The notes beneath the pieces were generated by a model. The model was not told where the DNA came from and did no database searches. It worked only from the letters and a program-made list of their open reading frames with translations. 9,495 bases of DNA. It comes from Porticoccaceae bacterium. GTDB lineage: Bacteria > Pseudomonadota > Gammaproteobacteria > Pseudomonadales > Porticoccaceae. Location of the stretch: NCBI GenBank assembly GCA_002591625.1, contig PCDB01000003.1, forward strand, positions 100,331 to 109,825. Direction: 5' to 3'. Positions 1 to 8,642 of the stretch are shown here, one piece after another (within the stretch, counting starts at the first letter, position 1; the number at the start of each line of letters is the position of its first letter). The position numbers were made by a program, and so were the translations under genes.

Positions 1-2702
<2,702 letters not shown>

Positions 2703-2711
<9 letters not shown>

Positions 2712-2721
2712 TCAAATTTTT
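2703..2721. terminator. A/T-only inverted repeat at the slmA end (possible weak terminator)
   Basis: AAAAATT at 2703-2709 and AATTTTT at 2715-2721 are perfect inverted copies around a 5-nt loop, overlapping the slmA stop codon. Because the arm itself ends in T5, the transcript could form a hairpin followed by U residues. The stem has no G-C pairs, so intrinsic termination would be weak. No better terminator is visible in the 48-bp convergent gap between slmA and pyrE. Confidence 0.25.
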
Positions 2722-2759
2722 ACGTAATAACTATCTTTTTCTAACTGCTCTTCCGATTT

Positions 2760-3410
2760 CTACTCCCTAATACCATACACTTCGCGATACTTAGTAATGG
2801 GTTCGATAAAATCTGACATGTCCGACGAGGAGCGAAGAAAGTCGAGAATATCGTCAATATCTATGATATTAAAAACAGGAATGCCATGCGCTTGCTCAAT
2901 AAACTCTCTGGCGGGTTTATCTTTTACTGTGCTTTCCTTTCTATCTAAACCAATGATTACTCCAGCTACGTCAGCATCTGAATGACTGCTGATCATTTCT
3001 ATTGCCTGACTGGTAGCAATCCCCGCGGTCATTACATCATCAATGATGACCACTTTACCCTGCAGCGGCGATCCTGCGAACACCCCGCCTTCACCGTGAG
3101 TTTTACCTTCTTTACGGTTAAAACAAAAGGGGGTCTTAGTTTGAAACACATCATTTAGCGCAATTGCGGCAGATGCGGCAAGCGGAATTCCTTTATAAGC
3201 AGGCCCAAATAACATGTCGAAATCCAACCCTGACTCTATTATTGCTTCAGCATAACAACGGCCTATTATGGACATAGTTTCACCGTTGCAGAAGTTACCT
3301 GCATTAAAAAAGTATGGCGAGATTCTCCCCGACTTCAATGTAAATTCCCCAAACGACAATGCATTGCAACGGATTGCTTCTCGGATAAAGCCTGCCTGAT
3401 AATCTCTCAT
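2760..3410 (-). CDS. pyrE: Orotate phosphoribosyltransferase
   Basis: Transfers ribose-5-phosphate from PRPP to orotate to give OMP, the fifth step of UMP synthesis. I start at the ATG at 3410 (MRDYQAGFI...), giving 216 aa, which aligns with E. coli PyrE (213 aa, MKPYQRQFI...). A longer in-frame reading from 3464 would overlap the rph end and has no homologous extension. Visible motifs are TLKSGRISPYFFNAG at 24-38, FGPAYKGIPLA at 68-78, the flexible catalytic loop RKEGKTHGEGG at 99-109, and the PRPP-binding VVIIDDVMTAG at 120-130. It lies 4 nt downstream of rph and is almost certainly cotranscribed. The E. coli rph-pyrE attenuator hairpin has no room here. Only a weak GGA precedes the start, so translation may depend on coupling to rph. 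Confidence 0.96.
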   Translation of the reverse strand: MRDYQAGFIREAIRCNALSFGEFTLKSGRISPYFFNAGNFCNGETMSIIGRCYAEAIIESGLDFDMLFGPAYKGIPLAASAAIALNDVFQTKTPFCFNRKEGKTHGEGGVFAGSPLQGKVVIIDDVMTAGIATSQAIEMISSHSDADVAGVIIGLDRKESTVKDKPAREFIEQAHGIPVFNIIDIDDILDFLRSSSDMSDFIEPITKYREVYGIRE

Positions 3411-3414
3411 AACG

Positions 3415-4134
3415 TTATTCCGAAAGCACCATACGCTGTATATCGAGCAAATCCGCAATGCCATATTTGGCCAAGTTAATCATTTGTATAAGCTGATTTT
3501 CTGAAAAAGGACTGCCTTCAGCCGTACCCTGCACTTCTATGAACTCCCCATTTTCCGTCATCACCACATTCATGTCTATCTGGGCATCGCGGTCCTCGGC
3601 GTAATCAAGGTCCAACACAGCAACATTCTGAAAGATGCCTACGGAGACTGCGGCTACCATCTTTTGCAGAGGATCACCTTTAATAATTTTTTTCCTTTGG
3701 AGCCAGCGCACGGCGTCAACTAGTGCGACGCAGGCTCCGGTGATTGAAGCGGTTCGAGTTCCTCCATCAGCTTGGATAACATCACAATCAACATAAATCG
3801 TGTGCTCACTCAATTGTTTGAGGTCCATCGCCGCGCGGAGAGACCTTCCTATCAATCTCTGAATTTCTTGAGTTCTCCCACCCTGTTTTCCTCTGACAGC
3901 TTCTCGATGCATTCTCTCTCCAGTTGACCTTGGCAACATCCCGTACTCCGCAGTAACCCAACCCTGGCCCTGGCCTCTCAAAAACCTGGGAACACCCGTT
4001 TCAACCGTGGCATTGCAAATGACTTTTGTTTTACCATACTCTATCAATGCCGACCCTTCAGCATGCGCACTGTATTCTCGGGTAATTTGTATTTTCCGGA
4101 GTTGGTCAGGCATTCGCCCGCTTGGACGGTTCAT
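3415..4134 (-). CDS. rph: Ribonuclease PH
   Basis: Phosphorolytic 3'-to-5' exoribonuclease that trims tRNA 3' ends; the family forms a hexamer of dimers. I chose the ATG at 4134 ([12 protein letters not shown]..., 239 aa). It matches the start of Pseudomonas Rph, has AGGAAG 5 nt upstream (4140-4145), and a longer in-frame reading from 4161 would begin inside the -10 box. Signatures are [18 protein letters not shown] at about 54-71, [17 protein letters not shown] at 81-97 with the phosphate-binding Arg87 (Arg86 in E. coli), [19 protein letters not shown] at 116-134, and the acidic DMNVVMTE segment at about 187-194. The C-terminus is complete, unlike the frameshifted E. coli K-12 gene. It is first gene of an rph-pyrE operon, divergent from yicC. 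Confidence 0.97.
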   Translation of the reverse strand: MNRPSGRMPDQLRKIQITREYSAHAEGSALIEYGKTKVICNATVETGVPRFLRGQGQGWVTAEYGMLPRSTGERMHREAVRGKQGGRTQEIQRLIGRSLRAAMDLKQLSEHTIYVDCDVIQADGGTRTASITGACVALVDAVRWLQRKKIIKGDPLQKMVAAVSVGIFQNVAVLDLDYAEDRDAQIDMNVVMTENGEFIEVQGTAEGSPFSENQLIQMINLAKYGIADLLDIQRMVLSE

Positions 4135-4139
4135 AAAAT

Positions 4140-4145
4140 CTTCCT
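4140..4145 (-). promoter_or_regulatory. Ribosome binding site of rph
   Basis: The minus strand reads AGGAAG ending 5 nt before the ATG at 4134. It is a good Shine-Dalgarno match and fixes the rph start at 4134 rather than 4161. Confidence 0.75.
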
Positions 4146-4159
4146 TTTCGAAAACTTGC

Positions 4160-4165
4160 ATTATA
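4160..4165 (-). promoter_or_regulatory. -10 box of the rph-pyrE promoter
   Basis: The minus strand carries an exact TATAAT 25 nt upstream of the rph ATG, which would give a 5' leader of only about 18-20 nt. At 16-18 bp spacing the -35 region is poor (best is GCTACA, 3 of 6). A 10-bp palindrome TTTTCGAAAA (4145-4154) covers the expected start of transcription and the ribosome binding site. Such palindromes also arise by chance. Confidence 0.5.
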
Positions 4166-4193
4166 TCCAGTCATCCGAGAATGTAGCGCCTCA

Positions 4194-4222
4194 ATGACGA
4201 AATATTTGTTAATATCTACAAT
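4194..4222 (+). promoter_or_regulatory. Sigma-70-type promoter of yicC
   Basis: ATGACG (4194-4199, 4 of 6 to TTGACA) and TACAAT (4217-4222, 5 of 6 to TATAAT) are separated by 17 bp and face yicC. Transcription would begin near 4229, giving a leader of about 54 nt. It lies back-to-back with the rph -10 box, within the same 148-bp intergenic region. Confidence 0.5.
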
Positions 4223-4282
4223 ATGCTAGTCAATTCATTCTAGTTCACGAGAATACGCTCTAAATTATTATTGAGAGTCGAT

Positions 4283-5146
4283 ATGCCACGAAGTATGACC
4301 GCTTTTGCCCGAACAACTCAAGACTTTGAATGGGGGAATGTTTCCTGCGAACTTCGCTCCATTAACCATCGGTTTCTTGAGATAAACTTTAAAATGCCTG
4401 AAACACTGCGAGAAGTAGAGTTTTCTCTCCGAGAAGCATTGCGAAAAAAATTCGCAAGAGGAAAAATAGATTGTATTTTTCAAGTAACCCATAAAGAACG
4501 TTTATTTCCGATCGACATAAATATTGAGCTAGCCGAGAACTATATTCGAGCTGCAGAAAATCTAGCTTCAAAGATTACAACTCCAGCACCTCTATCTGCG
4601 CTTGAGATAATGAGATGGCCAGGAATCCTAAAAGAGCCGGCGTCGACGGATATGACATTAGAAACGTCTATAACGGATATATTTAATGTCACCTGCACAA
4701 AACTCGTGGCATGCCGCCAGCGTGAAGGAGATGAGCTTTCCAACACAATTGCTAAAAAGCTTCTTGATATTCAAAAGCAGGTGGCTTTGGTACGAAAAGC
4801 CATTCCTGATATATTGACAAGGCAACGCAAACGTTTGAATGACCGTCTCCTCGAGTATAAGAATGAGCTTGACAACAATAGAGTTGAGCAAGAAATGGTG
4901 CTCATTATCAGTCGTGCGGATGTTGAGGAAGAACTAGACAGACTAGAAACTCACGTTACTGAAGCCAAGCGAGTACTCTCAACTGACATGCCAATGGGCC
5001 GGCGCCTCGATTTTTTAATGCAGGAGCTCAATCGTGAAGCAAATACGCTAGGCTCAAAATCCATATCTGAGATAACTACGCAAGCATCTATAGAACTGAA
5101 AGTTTTAATAGAGCAAATACGTGAACAAATTCAAAACATCGAGTAA
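4283..5146 (+). CDS. yicC: YicC family endoribonuclease
   Basis: The product is 287 aa, equal to E. coli YicC. The start ATG 4283 (MPRSMTAFAR...) matches the family N-terminus; a TTG four codons upstream (4271) is less likely. GAGAG about 8 nt upstream can serve as a ribosome binding site. The N-terminal YicC domain has SMTAFAR at 4-10 and the stretch WGNVSCELRSINHRFLEI at 17-34. The C-terminal DUF1732 part has RRLDFLMQELNREANTL from 240 to 256 and ends ELKVLIEQIREQIQNIE (271-287), nearly identical to E. coli. As I recall, E. coli YicC is reported to be an RNase involved in decay of the small RNA RyhB; that function is transferred here by homology. It is divergent from rph, another RNase gene, and is separated from gmk by an unusually long 284-bp gap, so it may be its own transcription unit. 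Confidence 0.95.
   Translation: MPRSMTAFARTTQDFEWGNVSCELRSINHRFLEINFKMPETLREVEFSLREALRKKFARGKIDCIFQVTHKERLFPIDINIELAENYIRAAENLASKITTPAPLSALEIMRWPGILKEPASTDMTLETSITDIFNVTCTKLVACRQREGDELSNTIAKKLLDIQKQVALVRKAIPDILTRQRKRLNDRLLEYKNELDNNRVEQEMVLIISRADVEEELDRLETHVTEAKRVLSTDMPMGRRLDFLMQELNREANTLGSKSISEITTQASIELKVLIEQIREQIQNIE
4825..4840. promoter_or_regulatory. PurR-box-like sequence inside yicC
   Basis: The 16-mer ACGCAAACGTTTGAAT matches 14 of 16 bases of the E. coli PurR operator ACGCAAACGTTTGCGT as I remember it. It misses one constrained base of the degenerate form. Its core CAAACGTTTG is a perfect 10-bp palindrome. It encodes part of RQRKRLN in a conserved protein region, so coding constraint or chance is a strong alternative. 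No PurR gene is in the window. Confidence 0.2.
4969..4980. promoter_or_regulatory. SlmA-binding-site-like sequence inside yicC
   Basis: GCGAGTACTCTC matches 10 of 12 bases of the E. coli SlmA site GTGAGTACTCAC, with the central GAGTACTC intact. SlmA sites are scattered over the chromosome, often within genes, and slmA itself is 2.3 kb away. Under equal base use about one third of windows this size would contain a match this good, so confidence is low. Confidence 0.22.
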
Positions 5147-5157
5147 AACTGCTCTCG

Positions 5158-5190
5158 ATAAAACTCTTTGTATGGAATGCATAAAACTCT
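5158..5190 (+). repeat. Direct repeat, ATAAAACTCT twice
   Basis: ATAAAACTCT occurs exactly at 5158-5167 and 5181-5190, a period of 23 bp, just after the yicC stop. Two exact 10-mers within a 284-bp gap are unlikely but not impossible by chance. No function is known to me. Confidence 0.5.
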
Positions 5191-5313
5191 AACATCGCGT
5201 GAGCTTGAAGTTATTGCTCCTTCGTAATGCCACTTCCGCTTTGCTTGGGGGCTTGTTGTCTGATTGGGAGTAGTTCTGCCGAATGAGTCAAAAAATTTAG
5301 GCATTTATTGTAC

Positions 5314-5343
5314 AATTCTGATCTTACAATTATTTTCAGAATT
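5314..5343. repeat. Inverted repeat upstream of gmk -10 (possible operator)
   Basis: AATTCTGA (5314-5321) and TCAGAATT (5336-5343) are perfect inverted copies with a 14-nt centre. The right arm covers the expected -35 region of the gmk promoter. It could be an operator for a dimeric regulator. It lacks a T tract, so it is not a terminator for yicC. Confidence 0.4.
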
Positions 5344-5353
5344 ACTCTAAATA

Positions 5354-5359
5354 TATAAT
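5354..5359 (+). promoter_or_regulatory. -10 box of the gmk promoter
   Basis: An exact TATAAT sits 71 bp before the gmk ATG. No strong -35 is found: TATTTT at 17-bp spacing, or TTTTCA (4 of 6) at 15 bp. The six bases after the box, GGTCGC, are G/C-rich in an A/T-rich context, resembling the discriminator of promoters repressed by (p)ppGpp. The transcript would have a leader of about 65 nt. Confidence 0.45.
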
Positions 5360-5430
5360 GGTCGCTAGTCGAATTAAACTCGTCTAATGTAACCCGAACG
5401 TAAAAAGCATCTTAAACAAGATATTATTCA

Positions 5431-6051
5431 ATGCATAAAGGTACTCTTTTCATCATCTCTGCACCGTCAGGCGCTGGAAAAACTAGTCTCATAAGATGCG
5501 CCATAAAGGGGCTTGATAATGTCAGTGTTTCTATTAGTCATACGACTAGATTGCCGCGCCCTGGAGAATCCGACGGTATAAATTATCACTTTATATCACA
5601 ACTTGAATTTGACGCCATGGCTAAAAGGTCAGAGTTCTTAGAGTACGCTGAAGTTCATGGGAACTGCTACGGCACATCTCGCGATAGCGTAGAACAAATG
5701 CTTTTGAAAGGTAGCGATATAGTGCTTGAAATTGATTGGCAGGGCGCCGATCAAGTTCGTGGAATTTTCGACAATTGTTGCAGTGTTTTTATCTTGCCCC
5801 CATCAAGAGACGAATTGCAACGAAGATTAATTAAGCGAGGCCAAGATAATGAAAATATTATTAAGAAGCGTTTATCGGCCGCACAGGAAGAAATGAAGCA
5901 TTACAAAGAGGCTGACTTCATTATCGTAAATGATGATTTCCAAGCAAGCTGTGCTAGATTAAAGGCCATTTTGGGAAAACATACTGAATGCATTGCCACC
6001 GATACTGCAGATTCAAAATTTAATGTATTATTGTCTGATTTATTGTCCTAG
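5431..6051 (+). CDS. gmk: Guanylate kinase
   Basis: Phosphorylates GMP (and dGMP) to GDP with ATP, an essential step in guanine nucleotide supply. At 206 aa it is close to E. coli Gmk (207 aa). Motifs in order: P-loop SAPSGAGKTS at 10-19, GMP-binding SHTTRLPRPGE at 36-46, GNCYGTS at 77-83, LEIDWQGADQVR at 99-110, and the lid RLIKRGQDN at 132-140. No good Shine-Dalgarno precedes the ATG at 5431 (best is a weak AAGA about 10 nt upstream), yet the P-loop spacing supports this start. It is transcribed toward rpoZ across a 55-bp gap. In Firmicutes Gmk is inhibited by (p)ppGpp; proteobacterial enzymes are reported as insensitive, so no such control is inferred despite spoT nearby. Confidence 0.97.
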   Translation: MHKGTLFIISAPSGAGKTSLIRCAIKGLDNVSVSISHTTRLPRPGESDGINYHFISQLEFDAMAKRSEFLEYAEVHGNCYGTSRDSVEQMLLKGSDIVLEIDWQGADQVRGIFDNCCSVFILPPSRDELQRRLIKRGQDNENIIKKRLSAAQEEMKHYKEADFIIVNDDFQASCARLKAILGKHTECIATDTADSKFNVLLSDLLS

Positions 6052-6106
6052 TGAATTACATTAGTTAAACTACGTGGCCGTTTAATTTACATACCTTGGA
6101 GACAAC

Positions 6107-6472
6107 ATGGCTCGCATTACAGTTGAAGATTGCTTGGAAAACGTTGAGAACCGTTTTGAGTTAGTAATGGTCGGATCTAAGCGTGCTCGACAGCTCGCTG
6201 TGGAGGGGCGTGCGGCCCTTTTAGATGAAGAAAACGATAAACCAACAGTCTTAGCACTGAGAGAAATAGCTGAGGGGTTGATTGATTCGAGCATTCTATC
6301 CGTGGTAGAACAAGAATTCACTATTGATGAAATTGAGGAAGATTCTATTCCGAAGGAAAATAGTGACGTCTCCGAGCCATTATCCTTAGGGCATACTGAC
6401 GCGTCCAGTCAACCAAATGTTGATGCTCTCCCTGTTGAGCCAATCCTCTCTGGGCAAGGAACTGCTGAATAA
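6107..6472 (+). CDS. rpoZ: RNA polymerase omega subunit with extended acidic tail
   Basis: Omega wraps the beta-prime C-terminus and aids RNA polymerase assembly. In proteobacteria its N-terminus helps form (p)ppGpp site 1. The conserved core covers residues 1-65: [20 protein letters not shown], then SKRARQL at 24-30 and [19 protein letters not shown] at 42-60. The MAR start and the GGAG about 8 nt upstream (TTGGAGACAAC before the ATG) fix the start. Length is 121 aa against 91 in E. coli and about 88 in Pseudomonas. Residues 75-121 form an extra low-complexity tail rich in Asp, Glu, Ser and Pro, probably disordered. It lies between gmk (55-bp gap) and spoT (28-bp gap), the usual gammaproteobacterial order. 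Confidence 0.96.
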   Translation: MARITVEDCLENVENRFELVMVGSKRARQLAVEGRAALLDEENDKPTVLALREIAEGLIDSSILSVVEQEFTIDEIEEDSIPKENSDVSEPLSLGHTDASSQPNVDALPVEPILSGQGTAE

Positions 6473-6488
6473 CTATTGATTTACCCGT

Positions 6489-6492
6489 GGAG
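6489..6492 (+). promoter_or_regulatory. Ribosome binding site deciding the spoT start
   Basis: GGAG at 6489-6492 is 8 nt before the GTG at 6501 but only 2 nt before the in-frame GTG at 6495. Spacing favours 6501. Both starts are GTG. Confidence 0.6.
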
Positions 6493-6500
6493 CGGTGTAC

Positions 6501-8612
6501 GTGGCACTTTTGGGCCTAACAGAAAAGCTTTACTACCTCGAAAAACCAAGTCTTGAAAGGGTGGAACGCGCATATAAATATGCGGAGAAACACCATACCG
6601 GACAGCTTCGACAAACGGGCGACCTGTATATAACGCATCCTCTAGCAGTCGCGAATATCCTAGCTGATATGCAAATGGACTCAGAGGGCCTGATGGCCGC
6701 AATTCTGCATGATGTCATAGAGGACACTAGTGTTACCAAGCGCCAAATAACTAGGCGATTTGGGCGCAAGGTGGCTGAACTTGTTGATGGTGTAAGCAAA
6801 CTTACAGAGATAGAATTTGAATCGAAAGCAGAGCAACAAGCTGAAAGCTTTCAGAAGATGACTCTGGCTATGTCCCAAGATATTAGAGTTCTGCTGATCA
6901 AGCTGGCCGATCGGCTACATAATATGCGAACTTTAACAACCCTATCACCCGAAAAAAGACGGCGTGTGGCGCGAGAAACAATTGAAATATATGCGCCCAT
7001 CGCACAAAGACTAGGAATGGAGCATATTCGGATTGAATTTGAGGAGCTGAGCTTTGCGGCAATGTACCCCTTAAGGCATCGTCGTCTCCGCGAGGCAACA
7101 GAAGCCGCCAGACAAAACCGAAAAGCCTTCGTAATAGAAATTCGACAAGCAATTGAACATTGCCTTGTCCAGGAGTCCGTCAAAGCAGTGGTTAAGGGAC
7201 GCGAGAAACATCTTTGGAGCATTTATCTAAAAATGCGGGAGAAAAAAAAATCCTTCCGAGACCTAATGGATGTATTTGCATTCCGGCTCGTTGTATCTTC
7301 GGTTGATGATTGTTACCGAACTCTAGGACTCATCCACAGTATCTTTAAGCCAGTTCCGGGAGAATTCAAGGATTATATAGCCATTCCTAAGGCGAACGGC
7401 TATCAATCTTTGCACACAGTGCTCGTTGGAATGCATGGCGTGCTTATTGAGGTGCAAATCCGCACCTCAGAAATGGAAATGATGGCGAACTATGGCATAG
7501 CCGCCCATGGCGACTACAAGAAAGGCCAACTTAATATTGAAGGAAATCAGAGAATAGCCTCTCGCTGGATCCAAGGCCTCTTAGCTATGCAAAAACAGGC
7601 GGGAAACTCTCTTGAATTTTTAGAGAATGTAAAGGCTGATCTTTTTCCTGACGAAGTTTATGTTTTTACTCCAAGGGGGGAAATAATAGAGCTACCCTCT
7701 GGCGCCACACCGATTGACTTTGCCTACTCTGTTCATACAGAGCTTGGCAATAGCTGCATTGCTTGCCGCGTTGACGGGCAACTCATCCCGCTCTCAGAAA
7801 TGCTGCAGAGTGGACAAAAAATAGAAATCATATCAGCTGAAGGCGCTCAACCGAACCCCAATTGGTTAAGCTTTGTCGCGACCGCGAAAGCTCGTAGTGC
7901 TATACGACACTTTCTCAAACAACAGGAACATCATGAATCAGTAAACTTAGGAAAACGACTTTTAGATCAATCCCTAAGTAAATTCGGAACGAGTTATAAC
8001 AAGCTTAAAAAATCCGAAATTAAACGAATTTTAAAAAGCTCGGGAGCCTCAACTTTTGAGTACATACTCAAGCAAATCGGGCTTGGTAATCGTGTGCCAC
8101 TGGCTGTGGCAAATCTGATTGTTCCAACGGATCAAAAACATTCTGAGTCAGTGAAAAGATCTCCAGCTCTTCCTTTGGAAGTTGGCTCTCAGAAAGGATT
8201 GCTTCTTCAGTATGCTCGCTGTTGTCACCCGATTCCTGGCGATCCCATACTCGGACATTTGAGCCCAGGAAAAGGGTTGGTTGTGCATCTCGAATCCTGC
8301 CGAAATCTTAGCGAGATTCGATCAAATCCCGAATTGTGTACCTCTATGATGTGGTCAGAAAATGTTAGTGGTCAATTTCCGGTAGCCTTAAAGGTGGAAA
8401 TAACACCCGAACGAGGATTTATTGCCGCGCTGGCATCACGTATTACCGAGCAAGAGGCAACCATCGAAAAAATTACCACTTCAGACAAAGATGCGTTCAC
8501 CAGTGTCGTTGACATGGTCCTTTCAGTGCGCGATCGGATCCACTTGGCTGAGACTCTCCGGCGGGTCCGAAGCCTAACACCAGTAAGACGACTATATCGC
8601 ATAAAGAACTAG
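6501..8612 (+). CDS. spoT: Bifunctional (p)ppGpp synthetase/hydrolase SpoT
   Basis: Removes and (weakly) makes (p)ppGpp for the stringent response. From the GTG at 6501 it has 703 aa; the GTG at 6495 gives 705, two residues more. Start 6501 is preferred for ribosome-binding-site spacing. Numbering from 6495 matches E. coli positions exactly and is used next. HD hydrolase: His48, His72-Asp73, Glu76-Asp77, Asp139 in LADRLHN, all present. Synthetase: GREKHLWSIY at 235-244, catalytic Asp259 and Glu319 (in EVQIRT), and GYQSLHT at 302-308, all present. The signature usually read R-x-K-D is E-F-K-D at 290-293. TGS domain about 386-450 (His414 kept), zinc-finger/CC domain with RCCHPIPGD from 575 and SCRN at 601-604, ACT domain about 629-705. 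Hydrolase should be active; synthetase activity is less certain. Confidence 0.97.
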   Translation: MALLGLTEKLYYLEKPSLERVERAYKYAEKHHTGQLRQTGDLYITHPLAVANILADMQMDSEGLMAAILHDVIEDTSVTKRQITRRFGRKVAELVDGVSKLTEIEFESKAEQQAESFQKMTLAMSQDIRVLLIKLADRLHNMRTLTTLSPEKRRRVARETIEIYAPIAQRLGMEHIRIEFEELSFAAMYPLRHRRLREATEAARQNRKAFVIEIRQAIEHCLVQESVKAVVKGREKHLWSIYLKMREKKKSFRDLMDVFAFRLVVSSVDDCYRTLGLIHSIFKPVPGEFKDYIAIPKANGYQSLHTVLVGMHGVLIEVQIRTSEMEMMANYGIAAHGDYKKGQLNIEGNQRIASRWIQGLLAMQKQAGNSLEFLENVKADLFPDEVYVFTPRGEIIELPSGATPIDFAYSVHTELGNSCIACRVDGQLIPLSEMLQSGQKIEIISAEGAQPNPNWLSFVATAKARSAIRHFLKQQEHHESVNLGKRLLDQSLSKFGTSYNKLKKSEIKRILKSSGASTFEYILKQIGLGNRVPLAVANLIVPTDQKHSESVKRSPALPLEVGSQKGLLLQYARCCHPIPGDPILGHLSPGKGLVVHLESCRNLSEIRSNPELCTSMMWSENVSGQFPVALKVEITPERGFIAALASRITEQEATIEKITTSDKDAFTSVVDMVLSVRDRIHLAETLRRVRSLTPVRRLYRIKN

Positions 8613-8629
8613 CAATACCGAAAAACAAT

Positions 8630-8633
8630 GGAG
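8630..8633 (+). promoter_or_regulatory. Ribosome binding site deciding the ridA start
   Basis: GGAG at 8630-8633 lies 9 nt before the ATG at 8643. It overlaps the earlier in-frame ATG at 8628, which therefore lacks its own site. Confidence 0.65.
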
Positions 8634-8642
8634 TTGCGTAAG

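Larger units (their letters stand above)
5147..5430. other. 284-bp intergenic region, yicC-gmk
   Basis: No credible coding frame is present on either strand. Read left to right, it holds a short 6-bp-arm hairpin across the yicC stop (5138-5159, no T tract) and a 10-bp direct repeat (5158-5167, 5181-5190). An unstructured, more G/T-rich stretch follows (5190-5300), then an 8-bp-arm inverted repeat (5314-5343), a consensus -10 box (5354-5359) and a leader of about 65 nt before gmk. It is far longer than the other plus-strand gaps and most likely contains the gmk promoter. Confidence 0.6.

Noticed and set aside
3411..3464. Longer pyrE reading from 3464.
   Set aside because: The extra 18 residues overlap rph and have no match at the PyrE N-terminus.
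4135..4161. Longer rph reading from 4161.
   Set aside because: It would start within the -10 box; the ATG at 4134 has a good ribosome binding site and the family N-terminus.
4237..4254. ATTCT/AGAAT dyad before yicC as an operator.
   Set aside because: 5-bp arms are expected many times by chance; no known regulator matches.
5138..5159. Inverted repeat ATCGAG/CTCGAT over the yicC stop as a terminator.
   Set aside because: Only 6-bp arms with a 10-nt loop and no T tract after it.
6052..6106. A dedicated rpoZ promoter in the 55-bp gap (TTTAAT at 6081-6086).
   Set aside because: No acceptable -35 at normal spacing; cannot be supported from sequence alone.
8056..8071. Dyad TTGAGTA-CA-TACTCAA inside spoT, resembling a split SlmA site.
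   Set aside because: The half-sites are 4 bp further apart than in the SlmA operator, the arms are within chance expectation for this length of DNA, and it lies in conserved coding sequence.
8628..8642. Earlier ATG for ridA.
   Set aside because: Adds five residues absent from the family, and the GGAG there is placed for the ATG at 8643.
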